Origin: Rhabdornis inornatus
Taxonomy: Eukaryota > Chordata > Aves > Passeriformes > Rhabdornithidae
Direction of reading: 5' to 3'
Assembly (NCBI GenBank): GCA_013397075.1
Contig: VWZS01004373.1
Location: 546,935-610,934, forward strand
DNA: 64,000 bases
Part shown: piece by piece, positions 12,601-25,848 of the stretch
How the letters are laid out: every line of letters starts with the position of its first letter
How positions within the stretch are numbered: position 1 is the stretch's first letter
Position numbers and translations under genes: made by a program
The notes under the pieces: generated by a model
Told to the model about the DNA's origin: nothing
The model's input: the letters and a program-made list of their open reading frames with translations, nothing else
The model's database searches: none

Positions 12601-15600
12601 GTGAGAAATGCGATGTGGTGTGTCTTTGTCCAGAAGTTCTGTCCTTTGGAGAAGGGCTGTGGTTTCTGAAGCTTCAGGTGGGCACCCAGAGATAGTACTA
12701 CTTGAACTAGGAAAGACTTTGATGTGTTGTAATTTGGTTGCCTTCAGCATGGAAATCCTTGTTATGGTGGTTCTGTATTTTCATTTGAAGGTGTATTAAA
12801 CCATTTTATTTTTAAGATCTATCAGATAAATGGCAGAACAAACCTTTGAGCGAGCTGGTAATACATGATTTAGGTTACTTTATCTCTGGGAATGGGCCAA
12901 AGTGGTTTCTGTCTGTGTGTGTGTGCCTGTGTAATTAGCCCACAAATTCAGACTCAGATAAAAATAACTAGGCAATGAATGTAAATAATCAGGGCCATGA
13001 TACACATCGCTCCCAAAACATGATTCCCATGCACTGAGAAAGCAGGGACTGTAAAAAGTCAGAGAAATCTTAATGCGCTGGGGGAACATAGATATTCCCT
13101 CACTTTAGTACCTTTCTAAAAGGACAGCAAAGCAGAAAAGCTGGACCAATTTCCACGCACAAGGAAGTGCCTAGGACACTAAAGCCAGTGGCAGAGTCTA
13201 GGCAGATGTTGAGAAGGGAGGCAATGGGTTGCAGAAGTTGCAAGTTTGGAAGCAGCTTGCTGCTATGGAGGACCCAGCAGGGTGTGTCACAGCTCACACC
13301 TCCTATCCCAGGCTCACCAGCAAAGAGCTCAAGTAAAGCCAAGCTCAGGTCATCTGCTGACAGTGAAAACTTTTATATCCCACCTGTCTGGACTGCACAG
13401 CTGGGAGTCTGGGCACACTCGGGCATCTGGCCACTCCTCCAAAGCACTTCAGGGATATCTTTGCCCCATGGGCAGCTTCAGGGCTTGCGCCTCAGGTAGT
13501 GCCTACAATATGTGGACATTCCTTCCTGTAACCAGGCAGTCTTGTGCATGCAGAGCAGCCTCCAGGAACTTCCACCCAACATTTTTTTTCCTTCCCTGCA
13601 ACATAGCATGGCTGTGGCCAGAGGTGCCTCCACAGTGCTGATAGAAGGCTTGTGGAAACAGGTCGTCAGCCATACTGTTCTTTCATCACCTCACAGGATC
13701 CAGGACACACTGTGGCAGTGCAGACTCCTGCTGCCACCAGTAGCCCCTGCTGCCACTGGAGCTGTGCAGCCATTGGTAATGATGGAAAAATTCAAGGGCA
13801 AACTCTGGAGGGCAGTCTCCCAAGATTCTTTCTCCAGATGCTTTCCCAGAATGAGGTCAGAGGAGCTGTAAACAGCCACTGTTGGCACACATGCACAATG
13901 TCACATGCTGTAGGGAGATGCAAGGGAGTGGAAATACATGGAAACATGATGGTATCAGAAAGAACTATAGCTGTAAAATTTAATAGTGTGATTTGCAAAG
14001 CTGACAACATCCGCCATAAGTCACAAAATAAAACAAAAATGTGTGGAAAGTGTAAATCTTTCTGAGCACAATTGGTGTAAACCCTTGTTTTATCACAAAG
14101 GACAGACATCAAACATAGTTTTACTGTTCCTAGCCTTGTCTCTTCTCCAAACAGTAGCATGGAGCCCACCAGGGAAAGGACGCTCTATCTTTCCTCCCTG
14201 CTTCTCACTCCACTATTCTTATCCTTTTCACATTGTTTTGCTCAGAGAGGTAATCCTTCTTTTTGAATCCCAAGAGGAAAGGCACAAACACTTTCAAGAC
14301 GGATAATTATTAATACAGTAAGAGGTAGGAGACAGGGAGTCATAAAACCCAATGCCTTATCCCATGATGGGGAGCCCATGATGGTGAGAGGGGCTCTGGT
14401 GAGAGTGTGCTGCTCTACGTTTCCATGCACTTTGACACTGCCCAGCTCGTGGTACAGGTTCACTTGGGAAGAGAGGTTGAGTTCCAGACCAGCTGGGTGA
14501 ATCCCTGACCAAGCTGGTTTTCCACATATCCTGTGTTTCTACAGCAGAGTGATTGCTGACATCAGGAGCATCAGAGAAGTCTCAGCAGAGAAGCCCTGTT
14601 CTTCTGACTGGAAAAAGTGCCAAGCACAGAGAGGCTGACCTGGCCTTTTCAAGTCAAACCTCTCCATTACCTGCTGTGGGTCACAGCCCATGAGACATTG
14701 GGTAGCAGGGTACAGCAGATCTTGTGGGAAGATGGGACTGTGCATAACCTATGGGCTGTTCAAGAGTGGCTTCAGCCCCAGAGAGTGCATGGGAATAGTG
14801 CTGTAATCCTTTTGCACCATTTGGCCTGTAACTGCCTGGCTTATATTGTTTTCCTATAGGAGAAGAATAAATAGATGGCACTACTCAAAAACATCCCAGA
14901 ATTTTGAAACACATTCAGTTCCAGGCTTTGAAACACAGTCCACTTAATCAACCATTTTCCACTGAAATGACACTGGGTCAGTCCAGCAGTTCTCAAGGTT
15001 TACACTAATCATCACTAATAATAGAATGGACATCCCCAGCTAATTTTTGAAAGGGAGAAAATTGTTTGGTTTTCCCTCTAATGAATACCTCTGAGCTCCT
15101 GCACTGAAGGGGAAGGCAGGTCGTAAAAAAAAATTCTTTCTGTCCCTCCTTTTCTCTCTGCCATCTCAAACATACTGACTCCCCAGTACCAACAACATGC
15201 CACAGCATTTTTATACTCAGTCACCTTCAGGAAAGAGACATATTTTGAAGCAGCCACTGTACTTCCCACTGCTCAGCTATGTATACCTTCATTTATGAGG
15301 CGTGATGTGGATTTGTATCCCGGCACAAACATGTTGAGGGTCTCTGTGTACTTAACACTTACCATCCACTTACTGCTCATTCAGGTGAGCCGGGAACAGA
15401 GTAATTCAATTCCCAGTATGACCAGCACTGCCAGGCAATGCTGGAGCACTTCTGATCTCTTGTTTGTGCAGTGTTCAGGACCCCAGGCTGGGCCATGAAG
15501 CAGTGGCCCCCTGTGTGCAGGGTGATGGGGATGTGCTGCACGTGCCCTGCTGAGTCCTCTGCACCCAGGCCCACGGACACAGTGCAGCCTGGCCTGTGTG

Positions 15601-18600
15601 ACAGTGGGGCACAGGAGCTGCTGGCCAGGGAGGATCCCTTAGGAGTGGATGCCTGAACAGTACCCTCCTGGGTTCACACCTCAACACGTCACTGACTGCC
15701 CATGAGAAAGTAGCTTGTCACCTTCTCTCACTATCAACTGTTCTGCTAGCATGCAACTTAGTCTTGCTAACTAAGGTTTCAACATGGCTGTTTGTGGACA
15801 CACAAGTTTTATCTCAGCTTTTTGGGCTACTAATGGTGTCACCAGCTTTGCTGACTACAGATTGTTCAAGAAGCTTTATTGACTTATTGGTGGAATAATT
15901 GTTATTTGACCATTTTAAATGCTAAGTATGATTAAGGCTTAATATCAGAATGATGATAGAGGTGTTGTTGTTCGGTGCATTGTAATTTAAGTCACAAGAT
16001 TTCATCTACCCATCTTTTGAGTACTTTTGAAATAGAAACATTGACAGAAAGCTAAGTATTCTCAAATGCAACAAATTTACCCAAAATATCTATGTGCAGT
16101 TTACATTTAATTTCACAGTCAACTGCAAGCTGACTCCAAATCAATGATCTGATTTGTTTACCACCTGTGTTTGCAGATGCCATATGAACTAGTGGCTGAA
16201 GGAGACAAGGATGTATTAATGACATTTTACAAGTCCCTGGTGAGAATTTATCTCAAATGTTGTGTATCACTTTGCTGTTCCCCTTTCATGAAGAAACTTG
16301 AGTTGGTGCCCACAACCAAGCAGAGTCAGAATCAGTGACCCTGGAATTACCTTTCCAGTCCTGCTGTCCTGTATGCCAACTGGCATACGAGAATAAGCTG
16401 AATTGATTTATTTTTCACAACTATTCAAATAATTGCAAGACCACAACCTCACTTCAAAGCATATGCTAGATTTAGCTGCAACTATAGGGCATCTCATTTG
16501 GGTTAAAATTACTGACTGGGATGTAGACAAGGACACAGCTGTGTTTCTGGCATCTGACACGCTGGCATTTGAAAATGCATTGCACTTGGTGAGGTGCTTT
16601 CTCAGCTCCACCGAATCACAGGTAGTTTTACCACTAGTTTTAATGCAAGATCGTCACTTCTACAACTACCTGAAATCAGTGATATTATCCATATTTGCAA
16701 TGACATTGTTGAGACCAGAATCTGGTCCTTGTTTTCCTTTTTTGGTGAACTAATATATTTAGAAGCAGAATCTTAAATTCCTCTGAAAGTTTGTAAAACT
16801 CACATCTCCAGGCCCTTCCACAACACCAAATTCTCTGTTTAGCATCCCAGCTCTCCCAACGAAGATTTTGCTTCCAAGCCTTCTGCCCAAGATCCTCCCC
16901 TGAAAGGTTTATTCCCATTTAGGTTGGATTGCATGGAGTGACCCAGGGTGGAGCAAGCTGCCTTGTGCTGTCTGATCCGTGGTAACCTCCATCCCTGCAT
17001 ATCAAAGGTACTGGTTCCTGTCAGTGTGCTGAGGGAAGCAGCGACTGAGAGGCAGCTTGCCAGGAGGGATGCAAGGCACAGAAGACACAGGCTCCCAAGG
17101 ATGCCAGAAGCATAGTACCCAAAATAACCACCTGGAGTTGTTTATGTCTGTCTGGCCTTGCTGATTTTACTCTTTCAAGGGCTCTTGGGCACAAGGGGTA
17201 TTTGTAGCATATAACCCTAAGCATCTCACCTAGTGACCAATGTGTGGTAGCAGCTATCATGGCCATTTTGGCAATGCCAAAATGCAGGTCTCCCCAGAGC
17301 ACCTGCAGCAGGCTACTGCTGCCAGGGAGCCTTCCCTCCTTGGGCACTGCACAGCAGAGCCTGCCTGCCTTGCTTCACCCCCTGCTCTGCATGCCTGGGA
17401 TTGCGCTGTGTGCGTACCCACGCTCACACACATCCCTTCTCCCCTTTCACCTCCTCCCCTCGGGTCCAAATGCATCCATGAGTCACTGGGGGAAGTGCAC
17501 CTGATGACCTCACAGCCACAGAACCAAACACAAAGCATGAGAAAGCAACCTCATGTAGGAGCTGGGCTAAAGCCTACCTGGTCAGATATTCATATCTGGG
17601 GTTTTATCCACTTTTACAGTGTTTTCCAAGCAATAGTAGTTCTTTGCTGTAAGAGTTTGACAGATATTCAGACTTTGAAGAGGTACACAAAAATTTAGAT
17701 CTGGGACACTATGTGATATGTCTGCTGAACAAAATGCAAATAACTGAATTGTCATAAGAAAGATGGAAAGGTTGTTTAAAGCTTAAAGGTTGCTTTTAAT
17801 CTACAGATGCATCTGGCATTGATTGGAATAGAGAAGTTTAGTATGATCACAAAGCAAAAGCATGAACTTCTGCTATTGGTGCTGTTTGTGCATCATTAAA
17901 AGGGATGGAGAAAGTAATTAAGGAAAAATTAAATTGTCATAAACACCAACAATATTTCAGTGTCCATGCAAGGATGTATGTTGAGGTATTTAAATTGGTC
18001 AAGATTTTTTTCAATGTTTTCTGAGGCAGGAAAAGCATTTCTTTCCATTTATATGCCTTTTAAAGTAATGCTAGAAATTACTTTTAATAACACAAATACT
18101 ACCCTGTATGGGAGCAGGGCTCTTGTGGTGCATTTGAGGGCAGTAAATCCTATTTTCTACCAAGATTAACAGGTTTTGCAGGCTGAACGTGCCTGAAGGC
18201 AGCTGTGCTCTACACACCCAATTTTTTACAAAACACAGCAGGACAGGTTCATGTCTGGTGTAATCCCTTTGCCTCCAGAACATTTCAGTCTTGGCAAATT
18301 GGTCTTAGAAGCAAGCATATGCTCCAGCTTTCCACTCAGGGCCAGTTGTTCTTCTATTCCCCCTAGACCAGATCCACTTCCTGGGCTTGGACCTTTTTTT
18401 CACCAGGGCAGGACACTACAAGGTCAGGTCTGTGCAGTCCAAGCAAGAAAAATAATACTTATCTTCTTTCAGTGGAGAAATGATGCAAAAATCAGAAATG
18501 GGCAGGACATCATGTTACACGGGCCCTGTATAGAAGTGGTTTGGGCTGGGATCTCACCAAACAATCCTTTTCCTTTCTTGGAAAGTCCTTGGAGATCCAA

Positions 18601-21600
18601 CACCTTTCCACTCATGCAGGTGATCTCTTGTGCTTCAAGGGGTGGTGTGAGCCAGACAAGGAGCTTCACATTACTTTAATGTGGTGGCCTCAGGTTTGGA
18701 TGCAGTTTGGGATTTGGAGCTATAGCTATCAGCTCATCCACATGAAAATGTGGCTGAGTTTGCTGCTGTTTCCCAGTGTTGCGGCAGCCGTCGTTTGTGG
18801 CTGTGCATCCACCGTACTACTGCTACACCCATGCAAACTGCGCCTCACCACAGGAAACGAGCTGATCCAGTTAAAATTCTCCTCTCTCCCTGTCAACACA
18901 CAGAAATGAAGACAGAAACTGCTGCCTCCGTGTTGCTCAACACTCCGGGCATTTGAAAGGGCTTTTAGGTGAATGTGGAGCCAAAGTGTCTGTCTCCGCC
19001 CACTCTCCTTTTGCCAAAGAGGTAAGAGGGGAAAAGAAACCCCATAAATATAGTCCCCGTCATTGTTCTCTGATTTCAGTGGGTTGCTGGAAGTGTGTGT
19101 GTTTAGCAGAGTTTCTGCAACAAAGCACCTCCCTATTTTGGAGGGGAAGAAGCTCTTTTCTCTGTGTGCAATTGACTCAGAGACTTGTTTGTCCTGCAGG
19201 AAGAGTTGCAGGATTAACTTTGAATACTTTGATATTCAGTGATGAAAAAGGACACACCAACATGAGGATTTGGGGAGGCTCAGTATGTCCTTCCTTCTTG
19301 CTTTTTACACACCTAGAAGCTCTGCATGAACGACAGATTGCAGCTTCAGTCCTGGAAATAGTCTCTTGAGGCTTAATCCAAAGAGCAACAATGACATCAC
19401 GAAACCTGGTCCTGCTCCACTGAAAAATCAAGCAGCTGGCTGCAGCTGTGACTGCAGTCTGACTCTCATGGTCAAATTCACAGCAGAGAGAGACTTCAGT
19501 GTAGTCAGCTGAAGTTGCCAAAGACACTGTAAAGCAGTGTCCTTCTCCAAGGCAGCAGCTCACCCTCCTGTACCAGTGCATGATTCAGAAATCAGGCAGT
19601 GACTTGGACGGTGCACACGTGTCTCTTTTTGGTGACAAGGAAGGAAGAGGACATGCTGATAGCATCAGCCTAGTATTGTCTCAGGAAAGACCTAAACACC
19701 AGCTTCCTCAACCTGAGACAATTTAGAACTCAAACCCATTGTAAGCTCTCCAGAGCATCTAAAGCATCTCAGGAGAATATCACCTGAACGCTAATTAAGC
19801 TCCATAGTGTGCTAACTTGGATATTATCCCTAACCTCCATTTTGTAACCTGTAAGTACTTAGTCATTCATTCTGCACATATTCAGAAATTACAGATCAAA
19901 GCTGTGGTTCTCAGACTGCCCAGCACCAAACCAAATATTTTCAGAAGGGATGATAAGAGGTGGAGTTGTAATGGGTAAAGGATTCAATGGCACAGGGTGC
20001 ATTTCTTTCACTCAAGAAGCTGATAAAAATATTTGTTTTTATTCACAATGGCACTTCTGATACAAAAAAGTTACAGTAATTACAAGATAAAGTCTTTCAC
20101 AGTGGAACCAGAGAAAGAAACAAATCTGAGAGGCAGCTGTTGCTCTGCAAGATCAGTGTGATTGCTACAGAATTTCTCCTCTAAACCTTCCAATAGAACA
20201 TCCACACCTACACACACGCTTGGCATGAAACATTCCTGTGACAGCTTTTTACCTCTGTAGAGGAGAAGTGGTAGGTATGACTTTCTCTTTCAGAGTCTCA
20301 AATGAAGAACGGTATAGACTAATCACAAAAATCTTAGTTACTTCTTGTTTTTGTTTTTTAAGTAATTCCCTCAGCTTGGCTTCTGAAGTTAAGAAGTGTC
20401 TTATACCTCATGCTTAGGAAGCATCTTTCTGTTCTTCAAGTCACTGGAAGAAAGTAATTTTCCACCACTTCCAAATCTGGAAAATATACAGCTCATCATA
20501 TCTCAAAATGAGTTTCATTTTAAGGAAAGTAATCAGTGTAATTCAAAAAAATAAAGAGCAAATCCTGATGCTTTTTATAAGTTGCATTAGACATAGTTTA
20601 GAGGCTAATGTATAATTACATACAACGAAGTAGGTATGCTGCAGCATCTTACGTTTCTTGAGCAGACTGAGGTTCACACCCCTCTGTAAGGTCCCCACAG
20701 GTGACACATGAGAAGGACTGAGTGTTACAAATCTAAGGCTGCAGTGCTGTCCTTCCACAGTCATGTGGCACCAGCAGGTCTTTACAGGCAATGGGAAACC
20801 AAACGTCTTTAGCTAAACCTTGGTAACATCAGCTGAGGGTTTACCTATCTCACTTTAGAATATGAAACATTTTCAATGACCTTGCATTGACAGAAAATGT
20901 CACATTATTTGAGAGTCTAGTTTGAGATGCACCATTCCTGCAGCATCTATGCAATGTTGGCAGCTCACAATGCAGGATGGCTCATCCTGGGTTTGGACAC
21001 AGCAATATATAGAAGCCTCTCCTGCTGAGGGCTGTATTCCTCCTAAGGAGAGCTCTGCATTTGCCTTCAAAATATAAATTTAATTGGGAAAATGAAGGAA
21101 TGGCATCTGATTTATGAAATTATGGACCAACTAGAGTGGGCAACAATTTTTCACCAGGACTCTGCTAGATGAAAAACGTAGATTTGTCAACACTAAAACT
21201 TTCCAGGAATGTGCCACTTCACCAACTTATTTTCACATATAAAACTGAGGAGAAATTCCCTCAAAATTAAAATCTTTTGTCCTAATATTTTCAAAAATAA
21301 AAACTTGGTGTTTCTTTGCAAAAGCAATGTTTTGTTTTGAGATGCCTTTCAGCTTACTTTGTAATAAAATTAAAAACATTTTTTAAAATCTCAGTTTCAA
21401 AATAAAATAGTCCATTTGGGGATCAAACAGAATATTTCATTTAAGTGGTAAGAAAGGCTTTTTATTCTTTGGAGCTGATGATGAATCAGAAAAATTCTTT
21501 CTTTCCATGACTCTGATATATGCTGTTTTGAAGCTGCTTTGATATCTGATATTTATTACCTTAATCTTATTTGTGCCTTAGCATTACTGGCTCTAATGGC

Positions 21601-22424
21601 TCCCTCCCTGCCTGATGTTAGATGTTTAAATGCTGTGGCCCCAAACAGTGCTGGAATGGAAGACCACTTAGGGATCATGAGTACTGTTGACACAAACCAA
21701 ACAATTGTGATGGGAATGCTGACCTGGTAGATCCTATTAATCACTGACAGTCAAATAAATAGCATGTCCAATTCACATAAATTTATGTCCAGATAACATG
21801 GACATAAATAGAGGATATAATAACAATGAATTTTAATTATAGAAGAACTTGAATGTACAAGAAAAATCAACTCAAAAGAAATTGAGAGATCTCATGACAT
21901 TCAGATTTACTTTGAATCTTTTTTAAATTGGATCTGAGACTTGATGAAGAAGTCATATTTTCAATCACAATAAATAATAAAAGTAATCTTGAGACAAAAC
22001 TGATCTGAATATAGGTATTTACTTTTAGAAAATAACATATGTTAGTGCTTGAATACACTGACTTGTGACTACAGGAAACTGCCTGTCATCTGCATTTTAT
22101 GAGCACATCTCTTTTTTATGCAAACACTAGGGAATGTTGTTCTTTGTGTGGCTGGTTTTCAATATATTAAGAAAAATACTTTTTTTTTGGAAAAGAAAAG
22201 GAACTTTTTGTCACCAGAAACCCAGAATTATCATATTAGGACCACCCTGGCTGGCTTCTCTGTGGAGTTCTAACTTCAAGGAAGTAGTATGGACACAGAA
22301 AGATATGTTTAAACTGAGAAGACTATATAGGTTTGTACTGGAGGTTTTGTTTCTCTATTTGGTTTTAATAGAGGAGGCAGGCATTATAAATTAGTGAAGT
22401 ATCATACAGACTTTTTTCTTACTG
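9688..22424. other. Non-coding unique DNA with GC-richer patches
   Basis: No gene is supported in these 12.7 kb. The longest open frames (13,246-13,641; 13,652-14,065; 17,240-17,698; 18,251-18,679, all +) fall in GC-richer patches at about 13,100-13,900 and 17,020-17,540, where stop codons are rarer. They are unrelated to each other, lack domains I recognise and overlap minus-strand frames of similar length. An exon-like 63-bp segment at 16,177-16,239 is treated under findings. A short TG run lies at about 12,915-12,925. Confidence 0.5.
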
Positions 22425-22580
22425 TTTAGAGAACTATTATCTCCCATTTACAGACAGAAAAATGAGCTTGTCATGAGGATAAAGCAACTTCCCAAGGTCC
22501 AAATGTTAGGAAAGGTAACCCAGGTCTTTGAACCTCCAGTGTGCTGTGACAGCCACAAGCTTGCTCTTTCTGGCAAGGCC
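22425..22580 (-). mobile_element. MIR/CORE-SINE-like relic, minus strand
   Basis: The plus strand shows, in order, a CTATTATCTCCCATTTACAGA segment, a run resembling the AAACTGAGGC box, then AACTTCCCAAGGTCC and AACCCAGGTC. This is the order of the reverse complement of MIR-type tRNA-derived SINEs, which carry the TGACCTTGGGCAAGTCACTT core. The element is heavily diverged, as expected for an amniote-age insertion, so edges are approximate. The RNA polymerase III promoter boxes are not recognisable and it should be inert. It could instead be one of the related SINE families of birds and reptiles. Confidence 0.5.
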
Positions 22581-24764
22581 TGACACAGGCATCAGAGCTG
22601 GAAATCTGCCTTTTCTCCTAATATTTTTCTATGGGCAGGGCAACCCACAAGAGTGACCAGCCATGAAATTCCTAGGCAGTTCTAGGTTTGGATCCTAAAA
22701 CTACCCTCAACCTAAGCTTCACAATTTTGATTCAAGCATTTATTACAGGGTTATTTATACTTAGATAATGAAATCTGAGCATGTACCAGCTGAGCCTTTG
22801 AACTGTATCCCTTCTTCTTAGTGGTCTAGTCATCTTTCCACAGTAAATATGTTAGGTACAGTGGTCACTGATAGAATGGATTCAGCCAATTCCACATGGA
22901 AAATACCTTATGCTGAGACATCGAGAAGTGTAACACTTTTAACTTCAGCAGGACACTTCTTTGGAAACAGGCTTTAATCCTAGCTATGATAACAAGATGA
23001 GTCTGTGTTTCACTACAAATAGCAGTTTCAGGTCCTCAGGCCAAATTTTCAAGGTCAGATGTCTATACAGCCAGACGAACAGATGGTCTCAAAGAAAACA
23101 TGCACAGAGAAGATATTCAAGAAGAAAAATTTTCCTTAGTTTACTTCTACTTGTGTTTGTTTTCCCTACTCAGATGGCTCTAGCAAACTTCTCTCCATCT
23201 CTCCATCTCGTCACGATATAAGTTTATGCTCTGAAAGTCTGCCAGAATTCTTTGGTGTGCCATTGGGGTCTTCCAAGATGGTCAGCTCCTTCTGGAAAAG
23301 AAGCCATATTTTGATGCATCTCCATCCCACATCTCCAGACTGCTCCATCCAAATGCGGATCCCACCTTGCTCTGTCTGTGTTTGAGCTTTCAGCAGTGCT
23401 TCAGCATGCCCAGGTGTGTGCCTCAGAATGAACAAACACACAAGGGAAGAAGACCTAGAGGGTCATCCAGGTCACCCACTGACAATGCTGGAGTTTTCCC
23501 TGATACCTTGTCCCTGTAGATTAGATCAAGTGCTCTGGGAAACCAGGAGGTCAGACAAAAGACTCATGATTTGGAAATCTTATTGTATCCCTCTGCATTG
23601 CTGTGAATACTGCCTGTTTCAATGTATCTGATAAATATTTTTGTCATTGTAAGTAATGACCTGCAAGAAGAAAAGGAAAAAGACAAACAAAAGGGAGCCT
23701 CATCCAGAAGTAGGTGTCCGTGTCCTGCCCTTCCAATTTCCTCACAGGCAAATTGTGATGGCTCTCCTTTGTGAAGAAATTCTTTGAAACTTCACATCCA
23801 AAATCTGAGGGTTTCCTTACAGTATTGTTCATACAATGATCATCTGGAAATACTCTAAGCTTTTATTGTACCTCCCAAAAAAACACCAACCAGGCTTTAT
23901 TCTCAACTGTATCTTCTGATTAAGAAAACAACGATTGCCACTAACAGAAAAGCAATTCAGTTAGATGGCTATTTGAAAACAAAGTTTTTCAAGCTATTTG
24001 AAAACAAAGTTTTGCTCCAAGTTTTTCCTGGATGAAATCTGATCATACAAACAGGAATCTCTACACCTGGCACAGCTTTCCCACACAGAACATCCAAAGT
24101 CTTTACAGAGGATACAGATACTGGACTTGTCCAAGCTGAAAATGAATCGCAGTTCTTCTGTGAGCCAGACCACCAAGCAATCTGCTCTCCTTCATCTGCA
24201 AGAGGGAGGAAGGTGAGGAAATAGTAATTTTCCCTCTGTCACATTCAATAATTAAGTTCTGCTCTCTCTGATCACTGGACATTAAGACTCACTCATGTCT
24301 GTGTGGAGTCACTGCTTATCTTGCAGGGCTGCATGGCCTGGTGGTCCCTTTGGAACAGTCCATCTTCACTATGCTTTTGTCACTTCTTCACTTTAAACTT
24401 TATTTCTTCTTTTTTCCTCTTAGATTTTGCAGCAATAACTGACCCCCTTTGGTTTGTCTCTGACGAGGGGAAACTCAATGACTGATAATTGCCTTGCATG
24501 CCATTTAATGAAATTGAAGGAGCACAGTAACATCCATAATCTAACTCTTCAAGCTTGTTAAGCCCTAGTTCTGCATATTTCCAAGTGCTAATATTCAGAC
24601 ATAAATGGAAAAAGGTTAAAAGGATTCAGTGAATTTGTAACAAATGTGCCCTTTGTGTATATGAATTCTGAGTTGTCTCTACTGGACATGGTGTGTTGGT
24701 TAATCTTGCTATGAATACCAAAATTACCTCCTTGTTAGCAGGACTCATTGCTGTTATTACTGTA
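22581..24764. other. Non-coding unique DNA
   Basis: Sequence between two SINE-like relics. It holds only short open frames (at most 86 codons) without recognisable content, and the 25-bp tandem repeat listed separately. Confidence 0.5.
23968..24014. repeat. 25-bp direct tandem duplication
   Basis: A unit beginning GCTATTTGAAAACAAAG occurs at 23,968-23,992 and again at 23,993-24,014 with no difference over the shared bases apart from one fewer T at the end of the second copy. The near-identity suggests a recent slippage or micro-duplication, or an assembly or alignment effect. Confidence 0.85.
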
Positions 24765-24965
24765 GCGCAGTGAGAAGGGCATTGACTTAGGAGCTAAGAG
24801 ACTCAGTTTCTCATCACATCACTGCTACTGTCCTGCCATTTGTCATAGGACAAATTCCTGCATCTATTTATTTCTGTTTCTGTTTCCAGCTGGTGCTGTC
24901 TTATGTATCTAGACTAGAAGCTCTTTGGGACAGCTCCTATATACTCAGTGTCAGATCTCAGTTAA
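24765..24965 (+). mobile_element. Ancient SINE-like relic (MIR/CORE-type), plus strand
   Basis: The order of words fits the plus strand of an old tRNA-derived SINE: a TAGCGCAGTGAGAAGGGCA head at about 24,764 resembling a tRNA-like A-box region, a GACTTAGGAGC to GAGACTCAG stretch, a CACTGCTACTGTCC section, and a tail with TAGAAGCTCTTTGGGACAG (about 24,917-24,935), which resembles the AAGCTCTTTGGGGCAGGGAC tail shared by several amniote SINE and CR1-related families. Divergence is high. The family name is uncertain and recognition is from memory. Confidence 0.5.
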
Positions 24966-25848
24966 TTTCTTAATGAAGTAGTAACAAATGACAAGCAGGT
25001 AAATGTTAAGTGAAGAGAAGTGCCATCTAAAATTAATGAACAACTTAAAAATTGAGCATACTTGGTATGAAATTTAAACCAGCTTTATCAACTACAGTTT
25101 CAGCACCCTTAGATTATCTGGTGCAGGAGGTGATGCATCCTGCAGAAGCTTCTTCTATGTTTTAAATACAGAGCCTTTTAATAAATAAGCACTGAACAAA
25201 AGCAAGACAGCTGATCCCATGCCTTTTCAGCTTTACCTTGCTTCCAGTTGGCCTGCTTTTGTTGTGTCACTTTCCACATAGATTTTTTCACTGAAAATGA
25301 AGAACTCAAAGGTAAAAGTTATTACAGAGGAAGATTGAGAGGCGATCAGAGATTACCTGGAGCGAAGGTATATAAGTTTTGCAGCTGAACTGAGAGAACA
25401 TTATCAACAAGAAAATAATAAAAAAAAAAGAAGTGAGGAGCAGAAGAGAAGAGAGGCAGCACTTTATTTATTACGTGCCATCAATTTTTAAGGCATAAGG
25501 TATAAATTCCTGAACAAAGTAATTCACAGTTTTAGGGGTAAAACTGTACATTTAAGAGGGGAAAAAAGCCCACACTGAGGCCAAGAAACCACTTACCGAG
25601 ATTTCTCAGAATGTTTTCCAGCAACACTGGGGTCTGCTTTCCTCCCGCCACTCTGCCAGGAAAGGAATTTGTCTCCATATATCACACCTCCCTTAGAGAA
25701 GAGTGTCACCCTCACGGATATCCTATGTTTCCCCTGTTGCTGCTGTTCAACCACCAGAGCTGTGTCTCTGCAGCACTACATGCTCAGAAAAGAATAAACA
25801 GCAAGAAAAATGTAGAGAACAAAACACTGCCAACTTAGTGAAGGAGTG
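24966..25848. other. Non-coding DNA flanking the LTR
   Basis: Unique-looking AT-rich sequence with an A-rich run at about 25,421-25,431. No gene seen. A TATATAAG word at 25,369-25,376 has no supporting promoter elements. The immediate left flank of the LTR reads GGAGTG (25,843-25,848), which would be one half of the target-site duplication if the LTR boundary is right. Confidence 0.45.

Noticed and set aside
13167..14065. Run of four overlapping plus-strand frames of 110-137 codons
   Set aside because: They are in different frames, do not form a joined product and are mirrored by minus-strand frames; best explained by local GC content.
17240..17698. 152-codon plus-strand open frame
   Set aside because: Lies in a GC-richer patch where stops are scarce; overlapping frames of similar length exist on both strands and none shows a protein family.
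25369..25376. TATATAAG word left of the LTR
   Set aside because: No initiator, CpG island or downstream exon; common by chance in AT-rich DNA.
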